Positions 1-12,300 of a stretch of 64,000 nt of DNA are shown one piece after another. How positions within the stretch are numbered: position 1 is the first letter of the stretch; every line of letters begins with the position of its first letter. Source of the DNA: an uncultured Clostridia bacterium (GTDB lineage Bacteria > Bacillota > Clostridia > Christensenellales > UBA1242); the NCBI GenBank assembly GCA_934793215.1, contig CAKVOP010000005.1, positions 8,225-72,224 of the forward strand. Direction: 5' to 3'. The notes below the pieces were generated by a model, which worked only from the letters and a program-made list of their open reading frames with translations, was not told the origin of the DNA and ran no database searches. The position numbers and the translations under genes are program-made.

Positions 1-10
1 TGTTTTTTAT

Positions 11-34
11 GGTGGGGCAAAAAGTTGCCTCACC
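11..34. other. stem-loop near window edge
   Basis: A 10-bp stem (GGTGGGGCAA / TTGCCTCACC, one G-T wobble) closes on a 4-nt loop. No T-tract follows on either strand, so it is not a clear terminator. It may be the tail of an element that begins outside the window. Confidence 0.4.
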
Positions 35-140
35 TTACTAAAACATTATTGGTCAAATTCACTTACAAAAGAAAGGGGAAATCATAGAACAATAAGCGTC
101 GTCAAAATTATAAATATTTTTTATTTTTATGTGAAAATTC

Positions 141-169
141 TTGACTTTACCTACGTGATATGTTATACT
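141..169 (+). promoter_or_regulatory. sigma-70 promoter of the tRNA operon
   Basis: TTGACT, 17-nt spacer, TATACT. The expected start is near 176, about 12 nt before the first tRNA. All six tRNA genes lie on the same strand with gaps below 80 nt and a terminator after the last, so this promoter probably drives the whole array. Confidence 0.8.
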
Positions 170-187
170 CACTAGGTCAAAAGATAC

Positions 188-261
188 GCAGGTGTAGTTC
201 AGTGGTAGAACACTAGCCTTCCAAGCTGGTTGCGAGGGTCCGATTCCCTTCACCTGCTCCA
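188..261 (+). tRNA. tRNA-Gly (anticodon TCC)
   Basis: Cloverleaf with acceptor GCAGGTG/CACCTGC, T-loop GGTCCGATTCCC and encoded TCCA end. The anticodon loop CTTCCAA gives TCC. The U73 discriminator (TCCA) matches the UGGA bulge of the glyS T-box at 42.8 kb. First gene of the array. Confidence 0.95.
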
Positions 262-264
262 CAG

Positions 265-341
<77 letters not shown>

Positions 342-358
342 ATCTATTTTTTGCTTAT

Positions 359-435
359 GGTGGTCTTAGTTCAGTTGGCAGAACGCCAGATTGTGGCTCT
401 GGAGGTCAAGGGTTCGACCCCCTTAGATCACCCCA
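359..435 (+). tRNA. tRNA-His (anticodon GTG)
   Basis: Acceptor GTGGTCT/AGATCAC with the extra G(-1) at 359 facing discriminator C432, the histidine identity pair, and encoded CCA. The anticodon loop TTGTGGC gives GTG. Confidence 0.95.
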
Positions 436-448
436 TATCCAATTTTAT

Positions 449-524
449 TGGGGTGTCGCCAAGTGGTAAGGCATTGGATTCTGATTCCAACATTGCGTAG
501 GTTCGAATCCTACCACCCCAGCCA
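449..524 (+). tRNA. tRNA-Gln (anticodon CTG)
   Basis: Acceptor TGGGGTG/CACCCCA with the U1-A72 pair typical of bacterial glutamine tRNA, encoded GCCA. The anticodon loop TTCTGAT gives CTG. It is closely similar to the next tRNA, indicating tandem duplication followed by anticodon change. Confidence 0.95.
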
Positions 525-545
525 AAAAATAGGTATGACGCGTAT

Positions 546-620
546 TGGGGTGTCGCCAAGCGGTAAGGCACAAGATTTTGATTCTTGCATGCGTAGGTTC
601 AAATCCTGCCACCCCAGCCA
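546..620 (+). tRNA. tRNA-Gln (anticodon TTG)
   Basis: Acceptor TGGGGTG/CACCCCA and encoded GCCA. The anticodon loop TTTTGAT gives TTG. Body nearly identical to the preceding tRNA-Gln(CTG); together they read both Gln codons. Confidence 0.95.
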
Positions 621-689
621 AACAAAAACTTATAAACTTCAAAAAGAAGTTAAATTTCTCTCCCTATATCAAAATATAAGTTTTTGTTT
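620..689 (+). repeat. 15-bp inverted repeat between tRNA genes
   Basis: Arms at 620-634 and 675-689 (core AACAAAAACTTATA / TATAAGTTTTTGTT) are perfect complements. Between them lies a second small hairpin, AACTTC-AAAAA-GAAGTT at 635-651. In RNA this forms a long stem between tRNA-Gln and tRNA-Lys. It could be a processing signal or partial terminator; no transposon feature is seen. Confidence 0.7.
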
Positions 690-697
690 AAAAATTT

Positions 698-773
698 GGT
701 TTACTAGCTCAGTCGGTAGAGCACTTGACTTTTAATCAAGGGGTCCCGGGTTCGAATCCCGGGTAAGCCACCA
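698..773 (+). tRNA. tRNA-Lys (anticodon TTT)
   Basis: Acceptor GGTTTAC/GTAAGCC with one G-T pair, D-loop AGCTCAGTCGGTAG, T-arm GGTTCGAATCCC, encoded ACCA. The anticodon loop CTTTTAA gives TTT. Last gene of the array. Confidence 0.95.
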
Positions 774-776
774 AAA

Positions 777-803
777 AAGCACCAAACAGTGGTGCTTTTT
801 TTA
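777..803 (+). terminator. intrinsic terminator of the tRNA operon
   Basis: Stem AAGCACC/GGTGCTT with a short loop, followed at once by a T-run. It lies a few bases after the CCA end of tRNA-Lys. Confidence 0.85.
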
Positions 804-1133
804 TTTTAAATGGGGAGTTGTTTTTGACATCAAATTCAAAAAATCTTTATGGAACAAATTGGCCTTATGGGGTTAAAGTGACAAAACCACAATGTATTCT
901 CATACCATATCTTTTTAAATGTTAAAAAATTAATATGTATGTTTATAAGCCATGTTTAAATATTTTCAAAAGTATAAAGAGATAGATTCAAAAAATGCTC
1001 ATAGGTTATTAAAATAGTTTTTTTATAAAGGGGGTATGGCTGATTTCTTACCTTTTTTGATTTAAAGTATAATAAAAGAGGAGTTTATAATATTGGGGTT
1101 TTACCCATTTAAAGTAAAGTGATAAATTTGCAC
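804..1133. other. intergenic region with no supported gene
   Basis: AT-rich spacer between the tRNA operon and the 3' end of gpmI. No ORF of gene-like quality is seen. A TATAAT at 1068-1073 lacks a good -35 box. If active it would give an RNA of about 95 nt ending at the 1134-1171 hairpin, but this is not supported further. Confidence 0.5.
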
Positions 1134-1171
1134 AAAAAACACGAAAAATATGAAATTTTTCGTGTTTTTTG
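1134..1171 (-). terminator. bidirectional terminator downstream of gpmI
   Basis: A perfect 16-bp hairpin (core CACGAAAAAT / ATTTTTCGTG) has A-runs on one side and T-runs on the other, so it can end transcription in both directions. It lies about 100 nt past the gpmI stop codon. Confidence 0.75.
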
Positions 1172-1272
1172 TAATTTATAATGTAAATTACGATCAAGAA
1201 AAGATTTTTTGCTTACGAAATGATAAATTATTTTAAATGGCTTATGGCAAATTGAAATAAAGAAATTCTATT

Positions 1273-2769
1273 TTAAAACAATGGCTTGTCCATTGATTCT
1301 GGGATTTCAAGATTTAAAAGTTTTAAAATTGTTGGAGCGACTTGTGAAATTCCTCCCTTTTTAAGACGAGGTCTTTGCTTTTCACTTACAAAATAAACTG
1401 GGACCAAATTTGTGGTGTGAGAGGTTACCTTATTACCTTTTTTGTCAATCATGTATTCAGCGTTTCCGTGATCCGCTGTTATTATGCATTCTCCGCCAGC
1501 CATAAGCGTTGCCAAGGCGACTGCATATGCTTGCTTTTCAACACAAGCGATTGCTTCTTTCGTGGCGTCAAAATTACCAGTATGTCCAATCATGTCGGGG
1601 TTGGAATAGTTTACTAAAATGAAGTCATATTTGGCGGAAGCGATAGCGTCTAGTGTTCCTTCCGTAATTTCTATTGCCCGCATTTTGGGATAAGCAGAAA
1701 AATCTTGTGTGTCAATGCTTTCAATAAGTTTACGCTCCTCGCCCTTATACGGCGTTTCAATTCCACCATTAAAGAAAAATGTGACATGGGCATACTTTGT
1801 TGTTTCGGCAATATGGAATTGCTTTAACCCTGCGTTGGAAATTAGGGCGGAAAGATTATCACTGACTTGGATAGGTGGGTACAAAGTGTTTAGAGAAGAA
1901 AAGTCGGTTGAATATTCTTGCATAGGTGAAAAGAGCAAATTGTTAAAGTGCTGGGTTTTAAAGTGATTGAAGTTTTTGTCAGTCAACGCATAGGTTAATT
2001 CTCTTGCTCTATCAGAACGGAAATTAAAGAATATAACGCTGTCATTGTCTTTGATTGTGGCGTTTTCATCGAGTAGAACAGGCTTTACAAATTCATCAAA
2101 TATGCCATGGAAATAACTTTCGTCCAAAGCGTCAAGAGCATTTGTGTTTTTATAGTTTTCTCCAAAAACTATGGTGCGGTATGCTTTTTCCAATCTATCA
2201 TATCGCTTTTCTCTATCCATGGCATAAATTCTTCCAGAAATAGAACCCACGCGGTATGGCGTTCCTATTAAATGATTTTCTAGGTCTCGAATAAAGTTTT
2301 TTCCACTATTATAAAGGGTGTCTCGTCCGTCAGTAAAAGCATGAATATAAACTTTTTCAAGCCCATATTTCTTGGCCAAATCTATTATTGCATAAAGGTG
2401 ATTAATGTGTGAATGAACCCCGCCATTAGACAAAAGTCCCATGATGTGAAGACATGAATTGTTGTTCTTGGCATGCATGATGGCTTTAATCAAATGCTCA
2501 TTTTTATAAAAGGCCCCGCTTTTAATATCACTATCAATTCGTAGTAAGTCTTGTAATATTTTTCGTCCACTTCCAAGCGTTAGATGCCCGACTTCGCTAT
2601 TTCCCATTTGACCTTTTGGAAGACCAACGGCTTCTCCAGAAGCCTTCAGTTGAGAGTAAGAGTAGCGTGATTTTAGTTTGTCAAGGTTTGGTGTGCCGAC
2701 TGAAAAGATTGCGTTTGAAGCATCTTTTTTGCCAATTCCAAAGCCATCTAAAATGATTAAAGTAACCAT
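1273..2769 (-). CDS. gpmI: 2,3-bisphosphoglycerate-independent phosphoglycerate mutase
   Basis: It interconverts 3- and 2-phosphoglycerate in glycolysis and gluconeogenesis in the cytoplasm, using two Mn(II) ions and a phosphoserine intermediate. The 498-residue protein is near the family's usual 510. The N-terminal metal site LDGFG and the catalytic serine motif MGNSEVGH (about residues 56-63) are present, as are HAFTDGRDT, RSDRARE, the late metal site NPDMIGHTG and ADHGNAE. The start ATG has an AAGGAG site a few bases upstream and a TTGACT/TACAAT promoter. The gene is monocistronic and divergent from the giant lipoprotein gene. Family assignment is secure. Confidence 0.97.
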   Translation of the reverse strand: MVTLIILDGFGIGKKDASNAIFSVGTPNLDKLKSRYSYSQLKASGEAVGLPKGQMGNSEVGHLTLGSGRKILQDLLRIDSDIKSGAFYKNEHLIKAIMHAKNNNSCLHIMGLLSNGGVHSHINHLYAIIDLAKKYGLEKVYIHAFTDGRDTLYNSGKNFIRDLENHLIGTPYRVGSISGRIYAMDREKRYDRLEKAYRTIVFGENYKNTNALDALDESYFHGIFDEFVKPVLLDENATIKDNDSVIFFNFRSDRARELTYALTDKNFNHFKTQHFNNLLFSPMQEYSTDFSSLNTLYPPIQVSDNLSALISNAGLKQFHIAETTKYAHVTFFFNGGIETPYKGEERKLIESIDTQDFSAYPKMRAIEITEGTLDAIASAKYDFILVNYSNPDMIGHTGNFDATKEAIACVEKQAYAVALATLMAGGECIITADHGNAEYMIDKKGNKVTSHTTNLVPVYFVSEKQRPRLKKGGISQVAPTILKLLNLEIPESMDKPLF

Positions 2770-2786
2770 AAAAATCTCCTTTTAAA

Positions 2787-2815
2787 ATTGTAAAACAATC
2801 GAAAAAAATAGTCAA
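2787..2815 (-). promoter_or_regulatory. promoter of gpmI
   Basis: On the minus strand: TTGACT, 17 nt, TACAAT. The -35 region lies in a TTTATTTGAC...TTTTTTTCG context that resembles the promoters of both giant surface-protein genes. Confidence 0.75.
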
Positions 2816-3189
2816 ATAAATAGCCGAAAAATACAAAAAAATATTTTGATTTTGGGTTAAAAATAATTTAAATTTTGCAGATAAAATTAGTAAAAAATAA
2901 TAAAAATAATAAAAAATATGTGTTTTTTAATTAATTTTTATGTTTTTTTATTGATTTTTTTAATATTATGGTAATTTTTTTATTTATTAATTTTGAATTA
3001 TTGCCATATAAAAATCATAAATATTTAAAGTGATTTTATCAGTGAATTTCTCTAGTTTTTAAATTTTTTAACAAATTAATTTTGTGAATTAAATTATTCC
3101 CCAAGAAATAAGATTCAAATAAAAATAATTTTCTAGAGTAAGGTATAAAAATATTTTTTTCGCCCTTATTATATTTATATATAATTTAT
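2816..3189. other. very AT-rich intergenic region
   Basis: About 370 bp of almost pure A/T runs (AATAAAAAT-type repetition) between the divergent promoters of gpmI and the giant lipoprotein gene. No gene is seen. A similar stretch precedes the second giant gene (45365-45662). It may be a curved or UP-element-like region; that is inference. Confidence 0.6.
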
Positions 3190-3219
3190 TTGACTTTTTT
3201 CGCGTAAAAGAGATATAAT
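3190..3219 (+). promoter_or_regulatory. promoter of the giant lipoprotein gene
   Basis: TTGACT, 18-nt spacer, TATAAT. The start site expected near 3226 leaves a 5' leader of about 170 nt before the ATG at 3399. The upstream flank TTTATTTG and the T-run ending in TCG are shared with the second giant gene's promoter. Confidence 0.75.
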
Positions 3220-3398
3220 TTTTATGACTTAAATAAACGCACACAATACCTATAGATTTGACTTACAGGAAAAACTTTTGATTATTTTTAATTAAAGTTT
3301 TTCTTTATGTTAAACAGACTTGAAAATTCGTTTTAATAAGTTGGCAAATGAGTGGTTTAAATATTTGTGAAATTACAAATATTAAACAAGGAGGAATT

Positions 3399-6300
3399 AT
3401 GAAAAAATTTCTAGTCGGTCTTATGAGCATATTTCTCTTAATAGGGGGAGGACTTCTTTCTGCGTGCAATGCAGGGAAGGGGACAATCAATCTTGACAGC
3501 CAATCTGTAGAAATAGAACTTAATGGCGGTGAAGGGCTTGCTCAAATTACAGCCAATGTTTCTGGCGGTAAAGACAGTCGGGTCAATGTGTCGTGGAACG
3601 GCTATGAAAATATCATAGAGGCTTCGGTCAGTCATACTTCGTCTGGAAAGAATACGATTACAATTAAAGGATTGACAGAATACGAAAATGCTGAACTTGT
3701 TGTCTCGGCTGCCGGCTGTGAATCAAAGGTTGTGAGTGTCACTGTTTATAGCTATGTTTCATCAATAAGCCAAAAAGTAGAAACAGGAGACAAAAAGCAA
3801 AATTATCTTATTAGAGGTGAAACAACAACACTTGACGATACTAAACTTCTAGACCTCAATCCAAGTACAAAATCACGCAGAGACATAAGTTGGTCTTTGG
3901 CAAATGAAAATGACAATGTGTCTATCGATAATGAAAACAATACTATTACGATAGGACAAAACTTTGAAGGCAACTCTATTCTTTTAAAAGCCACCAATTT
4001 GCTTAAAAGTGCTTCTCAAACCGACGATGTAACTTGCGAAGTGTCACTTCCAGTTTTGGATAACCTTAAAACGTTAGGTGTCAATGATATAAAAGTTGAA
4101 GTCGGCTATGGGGCGGTTGGAGACCTCGATGAAAATTCGACATACGATGTTATTTCAAATGCAAATGAAACAAATCCTCACAGCCAGTTAAATGCACTTA
4201 TTACATATACAGGTTCACTTAAAGTTGAGCCAATAATTTCCTCCACAGATGGCAAACTGGATACTGGAATGTTGAGAGTTGTGGAGAACGGAAGAAGTGC
4301 GGAAAATTATTTACAATTTTTGATCCATTCAAATGAAGATTATAAAAGTTTAAATGGTGAGTTTGACGTTAAGTTTAAAATTGGATATGAAGGTTTTGAC
4401 TATGCTGTTGAACTTGGGCAAAAAATTCATGTCAAAGTAAGAGAAGTTATAAATGAGGTTGTTCTTGCTGACAGAGAAGGAACAAGCATAACAAATGAAA
4501 CCACAAAGTCTATTTATACAAGATATGCCCTTGGTGCTTATGGAGATATGGTAAGAGTTTCGCTTAAACCAACAAAAGTGGTTGATGCTGATTATACTTA
4601 TACATTAAGAGTTTTAATTCCAAGCACTCAAATGTCAAACTTCGCTGGGCTTGAAGATAATAATTTTTCACCATTGACTATCAAATACAAAGACAAAACA
4701 AATGTTCTTCAAGAACTCATGCTTCATAACGCAAAAGATGCAAATGGTGCTTTAATTGCAGGTGTTTACGAAATAAACAATCTTTCGGCTGATATCATTT
4801 ACCTTGTTTCGGCAGATTTAAAAGAAGGTATTGAAAAAATTGATGGTGTCATGATTACTATTACAAGTGATGATGAGCCATCTGCAAATGCAAGTTATAA
4901 TGCTGTTTTCACACGTGCAGTAAGTGATTTCGATGGGGCATTAAGTGTTTACAATAGTGTTACAGAAACTACTTCAACCAATGATAAGGACTTTGCATTC
5001 GCATTAAACAGCAATCAAATTGACCAAACTTACAAAAAACTTTTTAAACTTGTTGGGCAAGGCTCTTTGAGCGGTTTACATGTAAAATCAAACAGCAATC
5101 TTGTTACAATTCAAGATAAACTTGTGCTTAAAAAATTTGGTGAAGAAAATGGTGTGCCTTACATAATTTTTGAAGTTAGTGCTTCACTTAATTCATTGGC
5201 TTATGGCGAAACATTACAAAGTACTTATGAGTTTTATCATGATAATGGAACAAATGTCAGTGAAGAACTCAAATCAAAGTTAAAACTCGATGTGTTTTTG
5301 CCTCTTACTGATGCAAGTTTACTTCAAGACACGACAAGCAATTCTAATTCAGTTGTAAGTGTTAAATACAGTAAGGATGACCTTAACAATGGAGAGAACT
5401 ATTCTTCTTCACTATCCAGCATTATCTTAAAAAACAGCACCCTCACTCCTATCTCTGCCGTATTTAACAAAACTACAAATGGCAAAGAGGCAAACCCTGT
5501 TGTAAATATTAGATTTGTTGATTTGACAGCAAACAGAGAAAACCTTGATTTGACTTTGAGTGCACTTCTTGAAGGTTTGGCTGACGGGTCGATACAAGCG
5601 GAGGAATCATCTAGGTTTGTTAGAATTAACATCGACAATCACGCTGTTAAGTCAATCCAAACATTAAGTGAAGGAAAGACTTATGCAATCTTCACATTTA
5701 CTGGTAAGGCAGAAAATGGAGATGAAAAAAGCATTCAAAGAATTGTCAAAATTGAAAGCCTTGTTTCTGCGGACGGGTTAAGCCTTTCACAAGAAAAAGA
5801 TAGAAATATAACCCTGTATGCGGGCGACACAATCGCGGACGAGGACATTGGTCAAACTAAAAAGACAATAAGAATTTACCTTGGAAATTCAAATATAACT
5901 TACGCTGACGCTAATATAAATTTTGTTTTCGACAGCCAAAATAATGAGAATAACAAATATTTCAAAGTTGAAAATAAGAAAGTTGGAGAAAATTACATCG
6001 AGTTTGATGTCGTTGCTTTGACTACTGGCGATAATGCAATATTTAATGGCAATCTTGAAATGCATTACAAGGTTTTTGCAGAAGAAGAAACGATTATTGA
6101 TATCTGGACAACTTTAAACGTGACAATCTTAAATGCCCAAAGAGTTGAAAATGTCACTTGGATGAACGAAAAAACAGATGGTCTTGAATTTAATGTTGGT
6201 GATACAAGCGGTCAGTATTTGGTATTTGATGTTACCCCTACAAACGCAAAGAATAATGGATTGAAATATCTCCCTGTTGATAAAGATGGCAATGCTCAAA

Positions 6301-9300
6301 CAGAAAACTCATTCATAAATATAAGCGAAATTTCAGCTTCTCAAATTGCAGTAAGAGTTAACACCAAGACCAAAGTTAAAGGAAGTTTAATTGTATACCC
6401 AGCCGACATGGTGCACGGCGGTAATATACGCTATTACTACAAAGTAGCGGGTGTAGAAAATGTTAACACTATAAGTTTGACTAATTTAGGTCAAATAAAA
6501 GAAAATGGGAAAACTTGGTTTGATTATCTCACAAAAGAATGTTATTTTGTTTCGTATAAAGTTGGGACTACTGATGATGGACAACCACAAAGGACAGAAA
6601 TCTCTTTTGATAGGATATTGAAAAGGATTGATATAATCGTTGTCGATGGTTCAAGTTTTGAATATTCTTATAGGCTTTATTCGGCAGAAGATTTTAAATC
6701 TATTGAAGTAGATAAATACTATACCCTTAAAAGTAGTATAGTGTTGTCTGTTGGTGGGGAAAACAATGCAAAGCAACTTGCAGAGTTCACCGGTGGACTT
6801 CAAGGTGGGGACGACATTTCAATCACCTTTAATAAAAATAGTTTAAATCTTGTAAAAACTTTAAAAGGAACAATACGCAATCTTACTTTACTGGGGAATG
6901 TAGAGGGGAACGGCTTTGTTTGTGACACTAACGAAGGGACAATCGAAAATATAATTATCGACGCCAAAGGCACTTACGCGAGTGTGCTTACAGCAAACGG
7001 AGTACATAGTGGTGGAATCGCTGGCGTAAATAGTGGCTTTATCAAAAATGTTGGTGTACTCGGCCTTTCTATAAACGGAAATAGCACATACATTGGTGGA
7101 GTAGCAGGTAAGAACAGCGGAAACATTTATGGTGCAAGGGTTGAATTTTACAATGTTCAAACTGGGAAAAATGAAAATGGCGAAAAACTATACGGGACTA
7201 ACTCATTTGCAGGTGCAAACAACGCAATTATTGCAGGTATAGTAGGTGAGGCAGTAAAAAATTCATCAATAGAAAGATGTTATGCATATGACTATACTCT
7301 TATTGGAGGCGACAATGGACAGAAAAACAATCTTACAGCCCCTTTTGTTGGCTATGTAAGTACTACCGCAGGAGAGGTACCTACAGAAACAAGCGAAAAT
7401 CCAAAGGTTTTGTACTCGTTTGCAGTTGTTGGTTGCCACAGCGAGAAAATCGCAGATGCATTCCCAAGCAACGTTGTTTATAAAGATGTTTACAATTCAT
7501 ATTATGATGACTCAACCTATATTTCTAAAATAGAAATGACAGATTCAAACAATTTTGTAATTGGTGGAGAAAATGGGTACAAATCTTATGTCAACAATAA
7601 AAACGAACACTTAAAGGATTTTTATCAAGATGAAAAATTAGCAACCGTTGCAATTAATGCACAAGACATTAAAACCGACAATGGTTATATGCAGGTCATG
7701 GTTCTTGAAAATGCAGAAATGGTCTTCATGCACTATGGGATTACAGATATTGTTACAACATTGACCGAAACTGAACAAAGGGATCTTGATAGACTCAATA
7801 CAATAAGTTTGGCAAAATTGGCTGGCAACGAAAATATTAAGGTTACTTCTTCAAATGAAATGATTGTAAGAGTGCAAGGAACAAATCTTGTTGTTAATCA
7901 AACAGGAACAGTTAGACTTACATTTTCTTCAAGACAAGATGCTTCGAATTATGTAGAAAAAGAAATCACCGTTATTTCGGCATACAACGGGTTTAAACTT
8001 TCTTATGGGGCTATTGAAGATGTCGATAGCACAAAAATCAGCATTCAAAAAACAAAATCGGCCATTTTTACTGCGTCACTTTTAAAGACAGAGGCATATC
8101 TTGGCAGTTTGGCCCGCAGTTACGAACTTGTAACACCAAGTTTCCAGCTTGAATCAATTACAACTCCAACTGGCACTGATAGTAACTCGGTAAGATTTAC
8201 TAAATCAGCCCTTGTGTTTACGGCTGTTACGGATCAAAACTCGGTTGAAACAGTAGTAAGATTGCAAGCAAAAGTGGCTGGAATTGAATACGCCCATAAA
8301 TCATTAAAGAAAGAATTTACAGTATCTCCTGAAGAGGGTGCAATTTCTATCGACTACACTGGTGAAAAACTTGTTGTTACGCCTTCTGTTAATGGAACAC
8401 TTAAGGTTGTTGTTAAAACAACTCAAAATGATGACAAGATAATTCCTACAGTTATTTACAAAAATTCTAATGGTGACATTGTTTTAACTAGAAATGCAAA
8501 CAATGGAGCGTATGTTTTCTTACGCAACAATGTGCCAATTTTAAATGTCAGCGTAGTGAAAGAAAACGAAAATACTACAAGTGGCGAAAATCAAACAATA
8601 ACAACGGATATATATACTGTTTCATTCTCAATTCATGAAAAATATAAAAAGCAAATTCGCGCTGACGAGGAATTTGAGGTTTATTTTACAACCACGACGC
8701 AAAACGAAAGTGAAAGACTTAAACTTGAATTTAATAGACAAAAATTTACAAGCATTGATATAACAAATTCAGTTGTTAAAAATGCTTACAGAAATGATGG
8801 AACTGATACTTATGTCGTTGGCGAAAGAACTTCAACTCTTGCCCCTGGAAAAAGTTCAATTATGCAGGTTTCTGTAAATCCAGAATTTGCTTACTATGAT
8901 TACATGGAAATAAAATATTCTGGTGTGAATATTGCTGGTGCAGTAACGATTGACAGAGTTCAAAAGAATCAAAACGGATATTTTTCTAGCATCAACAGCG
9001 AAAATTTTGAGCAAGTAGGAAATGCGTTTAGATATACTCCAAATGCAGAGAATAAAACACAACAAATTTATTTCAAATTATGGATAAACACAACAGTTGA
9101 GGCTGATTCTACTCTTTGCTTTACAGTTTCATTCTATGGCGAAAACGGAGAAGAACTTACTTATGCAAATTATTATATGGATATAAGTTACCTTCGTGAA
9201 CCTCGAATAACTATTGATGGCGAAGAGACTGTTTTCCTTGCAAAAGGATCAAAATCACAGATTAAAATTGAAGTGCTCTCAAATCAAACACTCGACGCAC

Positions 9301-12300
9301 TTGTCGTTGATGGAACAGTAAATGGAATTTCAATTGAAAGCGTTTCTGACAAACCTGAAATAGATCTAGTAAAAGGAATTAAAACATACACGGCAACAAT
9401 TCGTGCTTCACTTAAAGCAAAAGTTAATGAAGATAACATTGGAACTTTTTATCTTAAAGCAACTGTAAGGAGAACTCTTAATGGCTTTGAAGAGACAAAG
9501 TACGCTATTGCCACTGTTATTCTTGTTGACTTCAAAATCAGTGAAGATGATATTTTGATTGGCGAAAAGAATGGAGACAGTCAAGAACTTACTGTCTGGG
9601 CAGGTGTTCCAAAAACCGTTAAAATAAATTACGGACTTATTCCAACAGAATATCCTATTGGAGAAACTGATAGTACAGAAGCACAAGAACTTATCAAAAA
9701 GCGTAACGAATTTTTAAATGCAGGTTACTATCCAAGCAAAAACGTTAACAATGCCAACTACATTATAAACTACCGCGACAAATCGGTTGGAGGTGAAAAG
9801 GTTTATCAAAAATTGTCAATCAAAGAAAGACTTTTCTATGTGATTGGCGGTAAAGAATACGCTCTTGATGCCGAAAATCTTTCAAGCAAAGCAATTTCGG
9901 TTTATGAGGCACAAGATAAGAATGCAATCACGATAACCGGGAATGTTATGTCAGGTACATCTGTTTCAATGGTGCTTTATACTTATGTTACAGCAAACAA
10001 TGTCGAAAAAATGATTAAGACTTACTTTACAATCAATATTGAGACTTTCTCTGATGAGGATTTGCCTTTGGTAATCAAAGATGCTGATGCATTTAGAGCA
10101 CTCGACCCAGAAAATGGGGAAAAAGAAGTTCAAGATTATATTCTCTTAAATGACATTGTCCTTGAGAACTACGAACCTTTTGATACAACATATATTTCAA
10201 GCCTTGATGGCAATGGGCATACAATCTACATTAAGTCTTTTGCCATGAAAGAAGATGAATCCACATTAAATGTTGCTTTATTCAACACAGTTTTAAAAAC
10301 GACAATGCTTAAAAATGTTAGAGTTAACTTATATGAAGGTGGACAACTTACAGTTAATATTTCTCAATACAAAAATATCAATGTTGCTGGTTTTGCTCTT
10401 TCAAATAAAGGTATAATCACAAACTGTGAAGTTGTAGCATTTTATACTAATGGCTCTTACACGGTAGGCGGACAAAAACTTTCTTATACCAATAGACTTC
10501 CAAGCAATAAACAGGCGGGAATTAACCTCTTCTTGACCAATGGGATAAACACTACACAAGAGGCACATCTTGCTGAAAATCTAAAAGTAAGTGTTAACCT
10601 TGCTGGATTTGTTTTAAATAACGATGGTAATATTACAAACTCTCGCGTTGGTGGCGACAATGTTTATGTTATAAGTGGCGAGGAAACTACGGCTGACGGA
10701 ACAAATGTTGGAAGAACCGATGCTGAACAAATAAGACTAGAAAACTTTATAATTTCTGGACAAGGCTGTATGGCTGGCTTTGTTCAAAAAAACGGCGGAA
10801 CAATCAGTGCTTCATTTGTTAAAAATACTGACATGGACAACAGGTCTAATATTTCAAAAGATTTGAATGGCCAAGATATATACCTTGCTGGGTTTGTCGG
10901 TGAAAACAGTGGAAGAATTGTTACAAGTTTTATCGAGGGCATTCCTGTGACAGGCACTGAAAAAGAAACCGCCATTATGGGTTCAAGTCTAAAAAGCCAA
11001 GGAATAATCGCTGGCTTTGCTTATTCAAATATATCTCAAATAAATGACTCGTATTCAAACATTTTGATTTCAACTTCACAGGGCAGTGGAAATGTTATGT
11101 TTGCTTCTGGATTTGTTTACAAAAACAGTGGTAAAATTACAAACGGATTCTCTGCTTGTCAAGTAGAAAGTGATAAATTTACACAAATGAACTTCTCTGG
11201 TGTAGACGCAAATAGTGAAAGTCAACAAACTGGTGAATATGAAAACTGCTACTTCTATTCTGTGAACAATGGTTCTGCAGAAAATGATTCTAGTGCTACA
11301 ACGGAAACTCAATACTCAACTGGTGCAATGCTTATTGCAGACCCAACGATTGTTACATCTTTCTATGGTTTTGCAGTTTCAACTTCTGCTGACGATGATA
11401 GCGGAATTTGGAGAATTATTGATGGGAAAGTATCACTTATAGAAGCGGAAAGAATCTCATTCTCGCATAGATATATTTACTATGTTGAAGATTCAGCGTA
11501 TGAAGGCCCTACAAGAGTGGACGGAGATAAAAAATACATTTTGCCTTACACGACTCTTGTGATAGGTGGAACAACCATTGACACTTCTCTTGGTGGAGTT
11601 TCAAACCCAATCATTATTGCTGATGCAGAAGATTTTGTGAAAGCTATGGGCGAAAGCAGTTCAACTTACATCAAAAAGTATTTTGACGAAACAAATGTAT
11701 ACGGGACTTATCGTGTTGTAAACGACATTGATCTTAATGATTTAACTGCTGAAACTGCCTCATATTCACTCCCTTCTTCATCTAAATCTTTTAGCGGAAG
11801 ATTTTATGGCAATGGTTTCACTATTCAGTCTGTGAGACTCACAAGTTCAAACAAAAATGTAGTTTCATATGGACTTTTCAAATCGCTCGAATCAATCTCA
11901 AAAACTAGTGCCGAAATAGGCGTGGGAAAAGTGTTTAAGCCAATCGTAACAAATTTAATCCTTAAAGTGGACGGAGTTGTTGCGGGTGATGTCCCACTTG
12001 TTGGCGTTCTTGCAGGATATGTAAAAGATGCAACAATAGTTGGCATAACAGTTGATTTCTCGAATAATGCTGAAATCGTAGGATACAACTTTGTTGGGGG
12101 AATTGCTGGTTACGCATTTGGTTCATCTATTGTTAAAAATGTAACACTTAACAATCCTTCAACGTATGCACTTTACTACACAAGCACTGGTGCACAAAAC
12201 TTGACACCAAGCACTATAACTAATTTTAGAGCACAATCAGTGCTCCTTCAAAATGCAACTACTTTTGATAACACAGTAGTTGGGGAGTTTAGAAAGTATT

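Noticed and set aside
448..735. ORFs on both strands across the tRNA-Gln and tRNA-Lys genes
   Set aside because: They are readings through tRNA sequences; the repeated peptide parts come from the duplicated tRNA bodies.
1068..1171. Possible small RNA of about 95 nt (TATAAT to the hairpin at 1134-1171)
   Set aside because: The -35 box is poor and the hairpin is better explained as the gpmI terminator.
11825..12088. Minus-strand ORFs inside the giant genes (several)
   Set aside because: Low-complexity shadow frames of the beta-repeat coding sequence, without ribosome sites or family resemblance.
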